From an uncultured Olsenella sp. (GTDB lineage Bacteria > Actinomycetota > Coriobacteriia > Coriobacteriales > Atopobiaceae), in assembly GCA_900314575.1 (NCBI GenBank), contig OMVS01000013.1, forward strand, positions 1-36,593: a stretch of DNA of 36,593 nucleotides, given 5' to 3'. Shown here piece after piece: positions 17,916-26,519 of this stretch (the stretch's first letter is position 1; each line of letters opens with the position of its first letter). Made by a program: the position numbers and the translations under genes. A model generated the notes under the pieces. It made no database searches. It was not told the DNA's origin and worked only from the letters and a program-made list of their open reading frames with translations.

Positions 17916-18596
17916 CTAGATCCTCTCCATCGCGGCGCTCACCTGCTGGTACCAGGCGTCCGCAGAGGCGCCGCAGTAGCGCGCCGCCATGGACCTGCTC
18001 GCCGTGAGGCCGTAGTCTCCCTCCGCCATCGCGGAGGAGTAGGACGCAGCCATGCCCGAGACGTGCGCCCGGATGGCGCTCTCCCAGTCGGACCAGCCGA
18101 TGCCGCCCCAGCCCCAGGCGTTATGTGACGCGTAGCAGACCGACCCCTTGCCGCTCTCCACCTCGGCGATCGCGGGCGAGAGCCTCGGGTCCACGCCGGC
18201 CTCAAGCGCCGACCTCGCGAACGTCTCGCCATAGCCCTCGAGCGGGGACCCCGCGAGGTAGGCGTCTATGCGCGCCGTCCACGTGGCGAGCTCCTCGTCC
18301 TTCTCGCGCTCGGCGGCAGCCGCCTCGTCCCGCTCGCGCCGCGCCTCGACCTTGGCAGCGTAGGCGTCCCGTGCACCCTGGGCCAGGTCGCCGGCGACGT
18401 CTACCACGTGCAGCGCGCCCGAGGAGGCGACCTCGTCCGCCGTCGCACCCCCCTCTCCCTGCGTCGCCTGCGGATCGCGGGAACCTTGCGTCGCCTGGGC
18501 CTGGACGAGGGGGCCGAGGGGTGCGAGGGAGAGCGCGAGCGCGCCTGCGAGCAGGACGCGCGAAAGGGACTTGCGAGGGCTGGGGGTGGCTGCCAT
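17916..18596 (-). CDS. Secreted lysozyme-like (peptidoglycan hydrolase) protein
   Basis: A 226-residue protein with a basic head and hydrophobic stretch (residues 8-30) ending near VQAQA, a signal peptide. A helical charged linker with coiled-coil character covers about 70-108 (KVEARRERDEAAAAEREKD). The C-terminal domain has the lysozyme-fold signature AIAEVESGKGSVCYASHNAWGWGG at about 142-165, where E145 or E147 is the likely acid, then a GxxSWxSAI-like block and an AARYCG ending. It should cut glycan strands in the wall. Two cysteines (C154, C208) could pair. GGAGGCAC precedes the ATG. It belongs with the transpeptidase upstream as a cell-wall gene but is transcribed separately. Confidence 0.82.
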   Translation of the reverse strand: MAATPSPRKSLSRVLLAGALALSLAPLGPLVQAQATQGSRDPQATQGEGGATADEVASSGALHVVDVAGDLAQGARDAYAAKVEARRERDEAAAAEREKDEELATWTARIDAYLAGSPLEGYGETFARSALEAGVDPRLSPAIAEVESGKGSVCYASHNAWGWGGIGWSDWESAIRAHVSGMAASYSSAMAEGDYGLTASRSMAARYCGASADAWYQQVSAAMERI

Positions 18597-19271
18597 GTGC
18601 CTCCATCGTCGGTCCGATAGATGAGCGATGCAACGGAGCGCGGCGGCTACCGGCGCATCGTCGGAAGTTCATGCATCTTGTTCTACCCGCGCGATGTGGA
18701 CGTCGCGTCCAGACGGGCCTCGGCTCCCGGATGCGCACACGAACTCCACGCCGGACACCCGGAGACTCCACGCCAGGTGCGCGCAGGTCGTCGGACGAGT
18801 ACGCACAAAAGAAGCGGGGCACCTCCCGGTGCCCCGCCGTCGTTCTTAGCTGTTCATTGGACTCACGACTCGAATCTGGTCCTCGAACTTCTGCCTTGCG
18901 CCTCACAATGCGCTGCTTCCGGCTATTCGATTGTAAGACAGCGTCTCATCGGGTGACGCTCCCTCTGTTGGTGCGCCGGTTCTTCCGCCTGTCTCTCGAC
19001 TATCGCGATCTCGTATCGCGTATTGAAGCCAAGTACCGCAGGCTTAGAAATCAGAGGCGGGACACGCGACGCCTACCACAGAGCCAAACCTTTCTATCTC
19101 CTCTGTGTCCATCGGCATCGCCTCCCTCGGTCGGGCAACCCCTCTTGGGACTGCGCCTCTGTTACTGCCTTTCATATACCCGTTGCGGCCGCCCTCATTC
19201 ATCGACGCCGCCTGCTCGCGCGGACGGTGGCATTTCCTCCGTGGACGGCGTGCACGCGCGAGTGCCCCGGC
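18597..19271. other. 675-bp gene-poor stretch, less GC-rich than its surroundings
   Basis: No reading frame has both a ribosome site and protein-like composition. Between 18840 and 19270 the base composition is visibly less GC-rich than the flanking genes, with words like TTTCTATCTCC. It contains the inverted repeats CGCGAT/ATCGCG (19004-19020) and CACAGAG/CTCTGTG (19077-19107) and the terminator at 18814. The part from 18600 to 18800 should hold the promoter of the lysozyme-fold gene. A minus-strand small RNA ending at the 18814 hairpin, or decayed or foreign DNA, are both possible. Confidence 0.45.
18814..18837 (-). terminator. Terminator with U-rich tail, minus strand
   Basis: GCGGGGCACC (18814-18823) pairs with GGTGCCCCGC (18828-18837) over TCCC. 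On the minus strand the stem is followed by TTCTTTTGTG, the best U-tract of any hairpin in the window. It lies 435 bp beyond the stop of the L,D-transpeptidase gene. Confidence 0.75.
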
Positions 19272-21260
19272 CTACTTGTGGACCCAGACGACGTCCCCCA
19301 CGTGCAGGAGCCCGTAGAGCTCGGCGGCCTTGGCGACGGGCAGGTTGATGCAGCCGTGGCTCCCGTTGGTCTTGTAAATCTCGCCGCCGAAGGTCGAGCG
19401 CCAGGACGCGTCGTGCAGAGCGTAGGCGTTGCCGATGAAGGGCATCCAGTAGCTGACGAAGCTCTGGTAGTCCGGCTGGCCGTCGCCGTCCTCATCGCCG
19501 CCGACCAGGACCGTGTCCGTGGTCTTGTTGCCGTTGACCTCGTACGTTCCCGTGGGGGTGTCCCTCCCCTCGCTTGCGTCGCCGGAGACGAAGGCGGACT
19601 CCCAGACGCAGGTGCCGTCCGTGTCGAAGAGGCGCGCGTACTGCGCGTCGAGGTCGACGTCCACGTAGCGGCCGCGCGACGGGTCCCAGCCCCCCTTCGC
19701 CCAGGCGGCGTCCTTGGAGAGGCCCGACGAGTTCCTCTTGGAGACCAGCGGTGCCTCGATGGGGTCGAGGTCGCCCTGGGCCAGGTGGTCTGACATCAGC
19801 TCCGCGAGCCCGTCGACGTCCAGGCTGTAGTCGTTCTCGTCGTCGGACGAGGCGAAGTAGGGCTTCACGTAGTACGTGAGGTAGGTGCGCACGGCATCCT
19901 CGTCCACGCTGACCCTGTCGTCCTCGATCGAGACCCAGCGCCTGAGCGACGTCGTCACCTTGTACTTGGTCTCCCCGTCCGAGGTGATCGCCAGCTCACC
20001 CGTGCGCACGCGGTTGATGGCGTCGGCGGCCTCGTGGAGGCTCTCGCAGTCATCGAGCGTCGCCGGCCGCTCGACCTCGGCGGGGTCGAGCTCGACGGTC
20101 TCGGAGAGCGACCCCACGCCCGCCTCGAACGCGCGCGTCACGGCCTCTGGGTCGAGCACGGTGCCCGAGACGCTGCCGCTCACCCCGTAGCTCCCACTCG
20201 CGGCGTCGAAGGTGACGTGAGCGTCGGTCTCGTCCATGCTGGACTCGTTGTAAGACTCGACCGCTCCCTCCACCACGGACGCGAGCGCGTCGGCGTCGAA
20301 GCTCACGCCCTCGTCGCCTACGTAGGTGTGCCTGCGGAAAGCCTCGACCGGCCAGGCGAGCACGTTCTCCCTGGAGAGCGCCTCGTCCGTGAGCGCCGCG
20401 CCGTCCCGCGCGAGCCCGACCTGGGCGCCCGTAACCGTGAGCGAGAAGTCGCCCTCAGCAGCGCTGATCGCGTACTCCCCCGCCTCTCGCGAGATGGTCG
20501 CGGCGACCTCCTCGGCGGACTGGCCGGAGACGTCGCGGCCGTTCAGCGTCGTGTTGGGGAAGAAGTGCGAGGAGTAGAAGAGCGCGCCGCCCACGTAGGC
20601 GCCCACGACGGCGCAAACGGCGGCGACGCCACCCACGACCCTCCGGTTCCTCTTCGAGGTCTCGCGCCTCGTGGGCTCCGCGGCCTGCTCCTCCGTGACG
20701 AGGGGGCACTCGCCGCCCAGGTAGTCGGCGTCGATGCGCGGAGCGCCCTCCGAAGGCTCGATGACCTCGGACTCGGCCGAGGTCTCCGACTCGGGTTCCG
20801 CCTCAGGCTCGGGCTCCGCCTCAGGCGCGGGCTCCGGTTCGGGCTCCGGCTCGGGTTCCGGCTCCGCCTCAGGCGCGGGCTCCGGCTCGGCCTCCGGCTC
20901 CGCCTCAGGCTCGGGCGCGGGCTCCGGCTCGGGCTCCACCTCGGGCTCCACCTCGGGCTCTGGCTCGGGCTCCGGCGCGGGCGCCTCGGCGGCCTCGTCC
21001 GCGACGAGCTTCGTCGAGGTGCCGCGGATGGCCTGGAGCCACTGAGGGACGGCGCCGGGCGACTTGGGGCCCGCCGTCGCACGGCGGTAGCGTGCCATCG
21101 TCCTGCGGTCGAGCCGGGGGAGCGGGATGGTCGTCTCCGCCTCGATGACCTGCGAGAGGTCGGCGGTGTCGCCCAGCGGGTCGTCCCCGGGGGCCTCGGG
21201 CTCCCCCGTGCCGGAGGCACCGAGGGCATCCTCGGGCCTGCCTGTGTCCTTGTCCGTCAA
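19272..21260 (-). CDS. Membrane-anchored L,D-transpeptidase with Glu-Pro repeat region
   Basis: A 662-residue enzyme that should form 3-3 peptidoglycan cross-links or attach proteins to the wall. The N-terminal 206 residues are cytoplasmic and include an almost pure Glu/Pro/Ala tract (about 92-158). A single membrane helix follows at about 207-228. The outside part has two peptidoglycan-binding domains of the type common before YkuD (about 232-500), then the YkuD catalytic domain with a YALHD histidine near 619 and the SHGC motif at 634-637 (C637 nucleophile). The start is TTG at 21260 with GAGGGAG before it. A perfect 8-bp hairpin (21285-21303) sits in the 5' leader and TAGGAT (21335-21330) is a possible -10. 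Confidence 0.92.
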   Translation of the reverse strand: MTDKDTGRPEDALGASGTGEPEAPGDDPLGDTADLSQVIEAETTIPLPRLDRRTMARYRRATAGPKSPGAVPQWLQAIRGTSTKLVADEAAEAPAPEPEPEPEVEPEVEPEPEPAPEPEAEPEAEPEPAPEAEPEPEPEPEPEPAPEAEPEPEAEPESETSAESEVIEPSEGAPRIDADYLGGECPLVTEEQAAEPTRRETSKRNRRVVGGVAAVCAVVGAYVGGALFYSSHFFPNTTLNGRDVSGQSAEEVAATISREAGEYAISAAEGDFSLTVTGAQVGLARDGAALTDEALSRENVLAWPVEAFRRHTYVGDEGVSFDADALASVVEGAVESYNESSMDETDAHVTFDAASGSYGVSGSVSGTVLDPEAVTRAFEAGVGSLSETVELDPAEVERPATLDDCESLHEAADAINRVRTGELAITSDGETKYKVTTSLRRWVSIEDDRVSVDEDAVRTYLTYYVKPYFASSDDENDYSLDVDGLAELMSDHLAQGDLDPIEAPLVSKRNSSGLSKDAAWAKGGWDPSRGRYVDVDLDAQYARLFDTDGTCVWESAFVSGDASEGRDTPTGTYEVNGNKTTDTVLVGGDEDGDGQPDYQSFVSYWMPFIGNAYALHDASWRSTFGGEIYKTNGSHGCINLPVAKAAELYGLLHVGDVVWVHK
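20781..20990 (-). repeat. Glu-Pro coding repeat inside the transpeptidase gene
   Basis: About 210 bp of short, degenerate tandem repeats built on GAGCCCGAGCCG-like units (CGGGCTCCGGCTC on the plus strand) code for the Glu/Pro/Ala tract. The units vary in third positions (GGC/GGT), so the repeat has been stable long enough to drift. Length variation between strains is likely. Confidence 0.8.
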
Positions 21261-21284
21261 AGCGCGCTCCCTCGGGTACCCTGT

Positions 21285-21303
21285 GGCGGGACTGCGTCCC
21301 GCC
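21285..21303 (-). promoter_or_regulatory. Hairpin in the transpeptidase 5' leader
   Basis: GGCGGGAC (21285-21292) and GTCCCGCC (21296-21303) pair perfectly around TGC, 24 bp upstream of the TTG start and outside the ribosome site. It could protect the mRNA 5' end or act in regulation. Confidence 0.4.
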
Positions 21304-21419
21304 CGCTGCGAATCGGGTCATGCTCCCCCATCCTACCCGATGGGAAATCGCCTGGCCGAACATCAAACGATGCACAGAACCGCACGGCTGCCGTGGCCTG
21401 CGACGGGCCGCGCCGAGCG

Positions 21420-22064
21420 CTAGGGCCTCGCCCCCGAGCCCTCCAGGCTCAGGCTCTCGCCCGGGCGCAGCAGCAGCGGGTTGGGCGCGAGCCGCGCGAA
21501 CTTCTCGGCCTGCTCCTCCCCGTAGGGAACGACCGGCTTCAGGTGGATGGGGATGTTGTGCCTGGCCCCGATGACGCGCGCGCACGCGGCGGCGCCCGCG
21601 ACGTCCATGTTGTAGATGCCGTCCCCGGGCAGCAGGGCATAGTCGATCCCCATGCCGGACAGCGTGAGGCTCATCTGGCGCGTCTCCGAGGTGTCGCCCG
21701 CGCAGTAGACGAGCACGCCGTCCATCCACACGAGGTAGCCGACGCACTCGTCGATCGGGTGGTTCTCGTTGAAGGCGACCGTGGCCTGGACCGTGACGTC
21801 CGCGAGGGAGCGCCTGAGGTACTCCCCGCGCCTGGGGTGCAGGTCGAAGTTCTCCCACACGACGCAGCCCGGCTTGCGCGCGGGCAGGTCGGTCGCGGTG
21901 TGGTCGTAGTGCTGGTGCGTCACGAGGATGAGGTCCGCCGAGACGCCATAGGTGCTCGTGCCCTTGGCGCCGGTGGGGTCCATGTAGGGATCGACGTAGA
22001 CGACGGTGCCCGCGGCGCTCGTCAGGCGCAGGCTGCCGTGGCCCTGGTAGAGAAGCTCGGCCAT
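21420..22064 (-). CDS. MBL-fold metal-dependent hydrolase (UlaG/UPF0173-like)
   Basis: A 214-residue metallo-beta-lactamase-fold protein. The metal motif THQHYDHTA is at about 49-57 (H50, H52, D54, H55); later ligands are the aspartate of CAGDTSE near 121-127 and the histidine of IPIHLKP near the C-terminus. The start LLYQGHGSLRLTS followed by VVYVDPYMDP is the typical opening of the UlaG-like group, which lacks extra domains. The substrate is not evident from the neighbours. GGAGGAGAGC precedes the ATG. An AT-rich patch with TATATA around 22123-22128 probably holds its promoter. Confidence 0.85.
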   Translation of the reverse strand: MAELLYQGHGSLRLTSAAGTVVYVDPYMDPTGAKGTSTYGVSADLILVTHQHYDHTATDLPARKPGCVVWENFDLHPRRGEYLRRSLADVTVQATVAFNENHPIDECVGYLVWMDGVLVYCAGDTSETRQMSLTLSGMGIDYALLPGDGIYNMDVAGAAACARVIGARHNIPIHLKPVVPYGEEQAEKFARLAPNPLLLRPGESLSLEGSGARP

Positions 22065-22172
22065 GCTCTCCTCCTCTGCGCGCCGCCCTGCTCGGCTGGG
22101 CGGCCAGGTGGGACAAGGACGTTATATATGCAGAGGTATACGTCACCTGCGGCCGTTCGGGCCTCTCCCGTA

Positions 22173-22228
22173 GGCGGGCGGTCGCCCGCCGGGCCCGACC
22201 TCGGGGCGGTCGCCCGCTGGGCGCGCCC
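22173..22228 (-). terminator. Terminator hairpins downstream of the LysR gene
   Basis: GGCGGGCG (22173-22180) and CGCCCGCC (22183-22190) form a tight stem. Next to it CTCGGGG and CCCCGAG (about 22200-22233) enclose another GC stem. The word GGGCGGTCGCCCGC occurs in both, so this looks like a duplicated hairpin. Confidence 0.5.
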
Positions 22229-22243
22229 CCGAGCCGGGCGCCG

Positions 22244-23116
22244 CTACAGGTAGCGCAGGAAGTCCGCACAGGCCCTGGAGAGGAGCGGCTCGGCGCGGTG
22301 GACGACGTAGATCGTGCGGTACTTGCGCTCCGTGAGGTGCTTGGGGACGATGCGGTAGGGGTTGCGCCTGAGGATGAGGGAGGGCAGCACCGCGAGGCCG
22401 AGGCCGCTCTCCACCATGGACATGATCACGTAGTCGTCCCAGGTCTCGAAGCGGACGTCCGGCGTCAAGCCGGTGCCCTCGAAGACCATGCCCGTCTCGT
22501 CGTCCTCGCCGCGCTTGAGCAGGAGGAACGGCTCCGTGCAGAGGTCGGCCACGTCTATCGACGCCTTGCTCGCGAGGGGGTGGTCCTTGGGGACGATGGC
22601 GAAGTACTCGTCGCGCTTGAGCGCCTCGTACGAGAGGCTCGCGTCCTTGGGGACGCGCGAGACGAACCCACAGTCGACCCTCCCCGAGGCGGCCCAGCCC
22701 TCGATCTCCGTGTAGTCCCCCATGAGCAGCTCGTAGTCCACGCCGGGGTGGGCCTCCTCGTAGCGCTTGATGATGCCCGGCAGCCAGTGCGTCGCCACGC
22801 TCGAGAAGGTCCCGATCCGGATCCTGCCCGAGGCGATGCCGCGGATGTCTGCCACCTCGGACTCGAGCCGGTCGTGGTCGGCGCAGACCATCTCCACGAA
22901 TGGGAGGACGCGCGCGCCGTCGCCCGAGAGGCGCACGCCGCTGCGCCCCCGCTCGAGGAGGGTGATGCCCCAGTCGCGCTCGAGGTCGGCCACCATGCGG
23001 CTGATGCCGCTCTGCGAGTAGCTGAGGGTGGCGGCGGCCTTGGTGAAGCTGCCTTGGCGCACGGTCTCGACGAGCGCCCGGTACTTCTGGGTATTCGCGT
23101 CCGTCTCTGTCGTCAC
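22244..23116 (-). CDS. LysR-family transcriptional regulator
   Basis: A 290-residue LysR protein. The winged helix-turn-helix is at about 10-65 (VRQGSFTKAAATLSYSQSGISRMVADLERDWGITLLER), followed by the linker helix and a two-lobed effector domain from about 93 (GRIRIGTFSSVATHWLPGIIKRYEE). The pattern is complete and not truncated. The start is GTG 23116 with AGGGGCAG very close in front, a slightly short spacing. It is divergent from a DMT exporter across 136 bp, the usual layout in which a LysR protein controls the neighbouring transporter and itself. The effector is unknown and may be the exported compound. Confidence 0.9.
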   Translation of the reverse strand: MTTETDANTQKYRALVETVRQGSFTKAAATLSYSQSGISRMVADLERDWGITLLERGRSGVRLSGDGARVLPFVEMVCADHDRLESEVADIRGIASGRIRIGTFSSVATHWLPGIIKRYEEAHPGVDYELLMGDYTEIEGWAASGRVDCGFVSRVPKDASLSYEALKRDEYFAIVPKDHPLASKASIDVADLCTEPFLLLKRGEDDETGMVFEGTGLTPDVRFETWDDYVIMSMVESGLGLAVLPSLILRRNPYRIVPKHLTERKYRTIYVVHRAEPLLSRACADFLRYL

Positions 23117-23164
23117 CTGCCCCTATGCGGGGAGCGTGCCCCGCTTGCATCTGGTTTCCTCATG

Positions 23165-23213
23165 ATACCCATCTAATATATTCGCTTTTATAATTTGTTG
23201 GATGATGGGATAT
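23165..23213. promoter_or_regulatory. Divergent LysR/DMT control region
   Basis: This is the most AT-rich spot of the window. CCCATC (23168-23173) and GATGGG (23204-23209) form an inverted repeat, each arm flanked by ATA/TAT, around a consensus TATAAT (23189-23194) that suits the DMT gene. There is no good -35, as expected if the LysR protein activates. On the other strand TATATT-like words could serve lysR. Confidence 0.5.
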
Positions 23214-23252
23214 TTACAGAAAGGTTAATTCCATCTCGGAGTGGAGTGCCCC

Positions 23253-24263
23253 ATGAGCAACGCCAGGCGTTCTGACCTCGTCAAGTACCTCCTCGCGCTC
23301 GTCCTGTGCGGCTCCAACGGGATCGTGGCCGCCTACATCGACCTCCCCTCCGACCAGGTGCCGCTGCTCCGCGCCCTCATCGGGTTCGTGACCCTGGCGG
23401 CGGTCCTGCTCGTCAGGAACCGCGGCACCCAGGGCCTCGCCGCGCGGAGCCACCCGCGCGAGGTGCCCTACCTGCTCGCCTCCGGCGCCGCCCTCGGCAC
23501 CGGCTGGATCCTGCTCTTCCGCTCCTACCAGATGATCGGCGTCGGCGTCACCACGCTCATCTACTACCTCGGCCCGGTGCTGGTCATGGCCCTCTCGCCC
23601 GTGCTGTTCGGGAACCGCCTCAACAGGCACAAGGTCCTCGGCTTCGCCGTCGTGGCCGTCGGCGCCTTCCTCATTGGCTCCGACAGCCTCGCCTCCAACC
23701 CGTCCGTCCCCGGCCTCCTCCTGGCGTCGCTCACCACGCTGTGCTACGCGCTGATGGTGGTCTGCGCCAAGCGGGTGAGCCACATCCACGGGCTCGAGAA
23801 CGCGACCATCCAGCTCGGCGGCAGCCTCGCCGCGGTGGCCGTCCTCTTCGTGGCGAGCGGCGACGCCCTCGTGGCCGTCCCCGCCTCCTCCGTGGTCCCC
23901 GTCCTCGTGATTGGCCTGGTCAACACCGCCGTCGAGCTCTACGCCTACTACACCGCCATCGACGCGCTGCCGGTGCAGAGCGTCGCGGTCCTCGGCTACC
24001 TCGAGCCCCTCTCCGCGGTGGTCCTCTCCACCCTCGTCCTGGGCGAGCCCTTCGGCCTCGCCCGCGTCATCGGCACCGCGTGCATCCTGGGCGGCGCCGT
24101 GTGGTGCGAGCTTGTCGGCAACCGCCATGACGCCGCTGCGGGCGAGAAGGACGCGGAGCTCGCGCGCGCCGGCCGCATCCACGCGCGTCGCGCCCGCACC
24201 GGCCGCCCCGACGCCCGCAGGCGTCCGGCGGTGTCGGCGGCGACGCAGGTCCGCGGCGCCTAG
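23253..24263 (+). CDS. DMT-superfamily (EamA) transporter, 10 membrane helices
   Basis: A 336-residue protein with ten hydrophobic segments in two EamA halves. The first runs from about residue 10 to 130 and the second from about 140 to 285 (ending LGEPFGLARVIGTACILGGAVWCE). The last 45 residues are a charged, Arg/Ala-rich cytoplasmic tail that most family members lack. Such proteins usually export amino acids or small metabolites. I chose ATG 23253 because GGAG (23243-23246) is 6 nt upstream; a GTG at 23241 overlaps that site. It is divergent from a LysR regulator that likely controls it. Confidence 0.9.
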   Translation: MSNARRSDLVKYLLALVLCGSNGIVAAYIDLPSDQVPLLRALIGFVTLAAVLLVRNRGTQGLAARSHPREVPYLLASGAALGTGWILLFRSYQMIGVGVTTLIYYLGPVLVMALSPVLFGNRLNRHKVLGFAVVAVGAFLIGSDSLASNPSVPGLLLASLTTLCYALMVVCAKRVSHIHGLENATIQLGGSLAAVAVLFVASGDALVAVPASSVVPVLVIGLVNTAVELYAYYTAIDALPVQSVAVLGYLEPLSAVVLSTLVLGEPFGLARVIGTACILGGAVWCELVGNRHDAAAGEKDAELARAGRIHARRARTGRPDARRRPAVSAATQVRGA

Positions 24264-24419
24264 CCCCTGGGGGCGCAGGCCGCGCACGCCGCGCGTCCTT
24301 CTCGCCCTGGCGCGCCCCTCTCGCCCTGCGCCCTCCCGGCGAGCCGAAGGGCTACACTTACCCGCGTCCGTAGGGTTCCGCGTAGGGTCCGACCCACGCC
24401 CGCGCCAGGGAGGGGATAT

Positions 24420-24911
24420 ATGTCCAAGCAGCAGACCCGGGGGGACGTGCGCCCGTCGCCGGCCCCCGAGGGCTTCTCGCCCGTCGTCACCTGCACCGAG
24501 CACGTGCGCTCCAACCTCCTCGTGGGGATCGAGGTCGAGGTCGCAGGCGCCCTGGTTGCCGCCTTCTGCCTCTCGCCCATCTGGGGCCCAGGTTGGGTCC
24601 TCGCGCTCGTCCGGATCCTGCTCCTCGCCATCGTCGCCGCAAGCATGGTCATGGGCGTCATCCAGATCCTCGGCTACTTCAACAAGCGGGTCGAGATGGA
24701 CGAGGGGGGTCTCGTCTACACGAGCAGCACCCGCCGCTCGGAGCACCACCCATGGTCAGACGTCGTCGCCTACGACACGCGCGAGGACATGAACTCCCTC
24801 GAGCTCGTCTTCTGCGGCCGAAAGCGGCGCACCTTCCACAAGTCGAGCGAGAACTACGAGCAGATGGTCGACTACGTGATCGACCACACCGAGCTCATCA
24901 GCGTCAAGTAG
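24420..24911 (+). CDS. Small membrane protein with two helices and a PH-like C-terminal domain
   Basis: A 163-residue protein. Two hydrophobic helices lie at about 32-53 and 59-80. The rest is a beta-rich cytoplasmic domain with the pattern KRVEMDEGGLVYTSSTRRSEHHPWSDV (broken across about 88-114) and a long final helix (YEQMVDYVIDHTELI). This resembles the YcxB/PH-like membrane proteins in which two helices precede a strand-rich domain with a WSDV motif. The role is unknown. GGAGGGGATAT precedes the ATG and TACACT (24353-24358) is a candidate -10. It is convergent with the AAA+ gene and appears to be on its own. Confidence 0.75.
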   Translation: MSKQQTRGDVRPSPAPEGFSPVVTCTEHVRSNLLVGIEVEVAGALVAAFCLSPIWGPGWVLALVRILLLAIVAASMVMGVIQILGYFNKRVEMDEGGLVYTSSTRRSEHHPWSDVVAYDTREDMNSLELVFCGRKRRTFHKSSENYEQMVDYVIDHTELISVK

Positions 24912-24992
24912 GCCGCGCCGGCAGGCGCCGGCAGGGCATGCGTGGCGGCGGGGTGTCCCGCCGCCGGAGCCAGGGGCGCACGTCCTTCTCGG

Positions 24993-26519
24993 CTACTCGC
25001 CCTCCTTGCGGAACTCGTCGACCTCCTTGAGAAGCCCCAGGCCGCGCTCGCTCAGCATGAGGCCCTTGCTGTGCTCGAGGAACTTGTGGGAGCCGTGCGC
25101 CGTGACGAAGGCCATGAACTGCTCGTCGCACGCGAGGCGCGAGACGAACAGCAGCATCTCCTCCCCGTCCCCAAAGGCGTCGTCCAGGAAGTCGAGGACG
25201 TGGTCGAGCTCGTCGCCCGTCTGCTCGACCTTGGCCGAGAGGCTGCGCACGTAGTCGTTGAAGCAGCTCGTCGCGCCCTTCCACGCGGCGTCGCCGGCCT
25301 CGGTGCCGTGCAGCGCCGCGGCGCTGCGCAGCGCCTCCTCGGCGACCTTCCCGAGGATCGCCTTGTGGCTCGCAGCCGCGTCCAGGCGCGCCTTGGAGGC
25401 GCCAGCCCTGGAGAGGCGCCTGAGCTCGTCCTCCGCACCCCTCACCGGCTCGGCGAAGGCGGAGCGCACGCTCGCGCCGTCGAGCTTGGGCTTCAGGGTA
25501 GCGAGATCGTTGTGCACGTCCTTCAGGGCGGCCTCCTCGCTGACGTCGGCGTGCACCTCGCGCAGCAGCGCCTCGATGGTCAGGTTGAGGAAGGCGAGCC
25601 GCTCGTCGAAGCGCGCGGCCTTGAGGCGGGCCTTGCCCTCGGGCGGGACGCCTCCGGCCAGGACGTCCTTGATGTGGTACTTGTCCTGGTACTTCTGGAA
25701 GAGCTCGTAGTACAGGGAGAAGTCCTCGGCGATGTCGGGGTCCTGCAGGTACTGGCTCACGAGGGAGAGGCTCACGTCCATCCCCTCGCGCTCGTAGACC
25801 TGGACCATGCGCGAGAGGTCCTCCCAGCCGCGGGCGGTGACGATGCGGGTCCCCTTGACGTCGGAGCGCACGTGGAAGAAGTTGTCGGGCTTGGCCTGCA
25901 GGTAGGAGGTGATCGCGGAGTGCACCCCGTGCGCGACCGCGTAGTCGAGCCAGACGTCGAGGTCGGGCTCGATGTCGATGCGCTTCATGCGGTCGAGCAT
26001 GGCCGGGTCGAACTCGCGCGCCGAGCGGTTGTACTCGGGCGGGTTGCCGGCGGTCACGATGACCCAGCCCTCCGGGAGGCGGTGCTGGCCGAACTGCTTG
26101 AACTGCAGGAACTGAAGCATGGCCGGGGCGAGCGTCTCGCTGACGCAGTTGACCTCGTCGAGGAAGAGGACGCCCTCGCTGACGCCGGTCTCCTCCATGG
26201 CGTCGTAGGCGGCGGCGATGATCTCGCTCATGGTGTAGCGGCTCACCTTGTAGGCGTGGCCGCCGAAGGTCGCGTCGTCGATGTAGGGCAGGCCCAGGGC
26301 GCTCTGCCTCGTGTGGTGCGTGATGGAGTAGGAGACGAAGTTGATGCCCAGGTGCTGCGCGACCTGGGAGACGACGGCCGTCTTTCCCACGCCCGGCGGG
26401 CCCATGAGGATGATCGGGCGCTGCATCTGGGTGGGAATCAGGTAGAGGCCGTTCTCGTCCGTGGCGAGATAGGCCCTGACGGCGCACTCGACCTGCTCGG
26501 TCGCCTGCTTGATGTTCAT
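24993..26519 (-). CDS. MoxR-type AAA+ ATPase
   Basis: A 508-residue ATPase. Walker A is GPPGVGKT (40-47), Walker B LFLDEV (118-123), and a sensor-1 asparagine sits in VTAGNPPEYN. The lid part runs to about 300, and a long helical C-terminal extension (about 310-508) goes beyond the usual MoxR length. MoxR ATPases act with VWA-domain partners to load metals or remodel protein complexes. Its start ATG (26519-26517) overlaps the TGA of the VWA gene by 4 bp, which implies coupled translation and a joint complex. GGAGG lies 7 nt before the ATG. The long open frame further upstream on this strand is a shadow of the VWA gene. Confidence 0.9.
   Translation of the reverse strand: MNIKQATEQVECAVRAYLATDENGLYLIPTQMQRPIILMGPPGVGKTAVVSQVAQHLGINFVSYSITHHTRQSALGLPYIDDATFGGHAYKVSRYTMSEIIAAAYDAMEETGVSEGVLFLDEVNCVSETLAPAMLQFLQFKQFGQHRLPEGWVIVTAGNPPEYNRSAREFDPAMLDRMKRIDIEPDLDVWLDYAVAHGVHSAITSYLQAKPDNFFHVRSDVKGTRIVTARGWEDLSRMVQVYEREGMDVSLSLVSQYLQDPDIAEDFSLYYELFQKYQDKYHIKDVLAGGVPPEGKARLKAARFDERLAFLNLTIEALLREVHADVSEEAALKDVHNDLATLKPKLDGASVRSAFAEPVRGAEDELRRLSRAGASKARLDAAASHKAILGKVAEEALRSAAALHGTEAGDAAWKGATSCFNDYVRSLSAKVEQTGDELDHVLDFLDDAFGDGEEMLLFVSRLACDEQFMAFVTAHGSHKFLEHSKGLMLSERGLGLLKEVDEFRKEGE

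Noticed and set aside
20781-20990. CRISPR-like short repeats
   Set aside because: They are degenerate in-frame Glu/Pro codons inside a gene, with no spacers.
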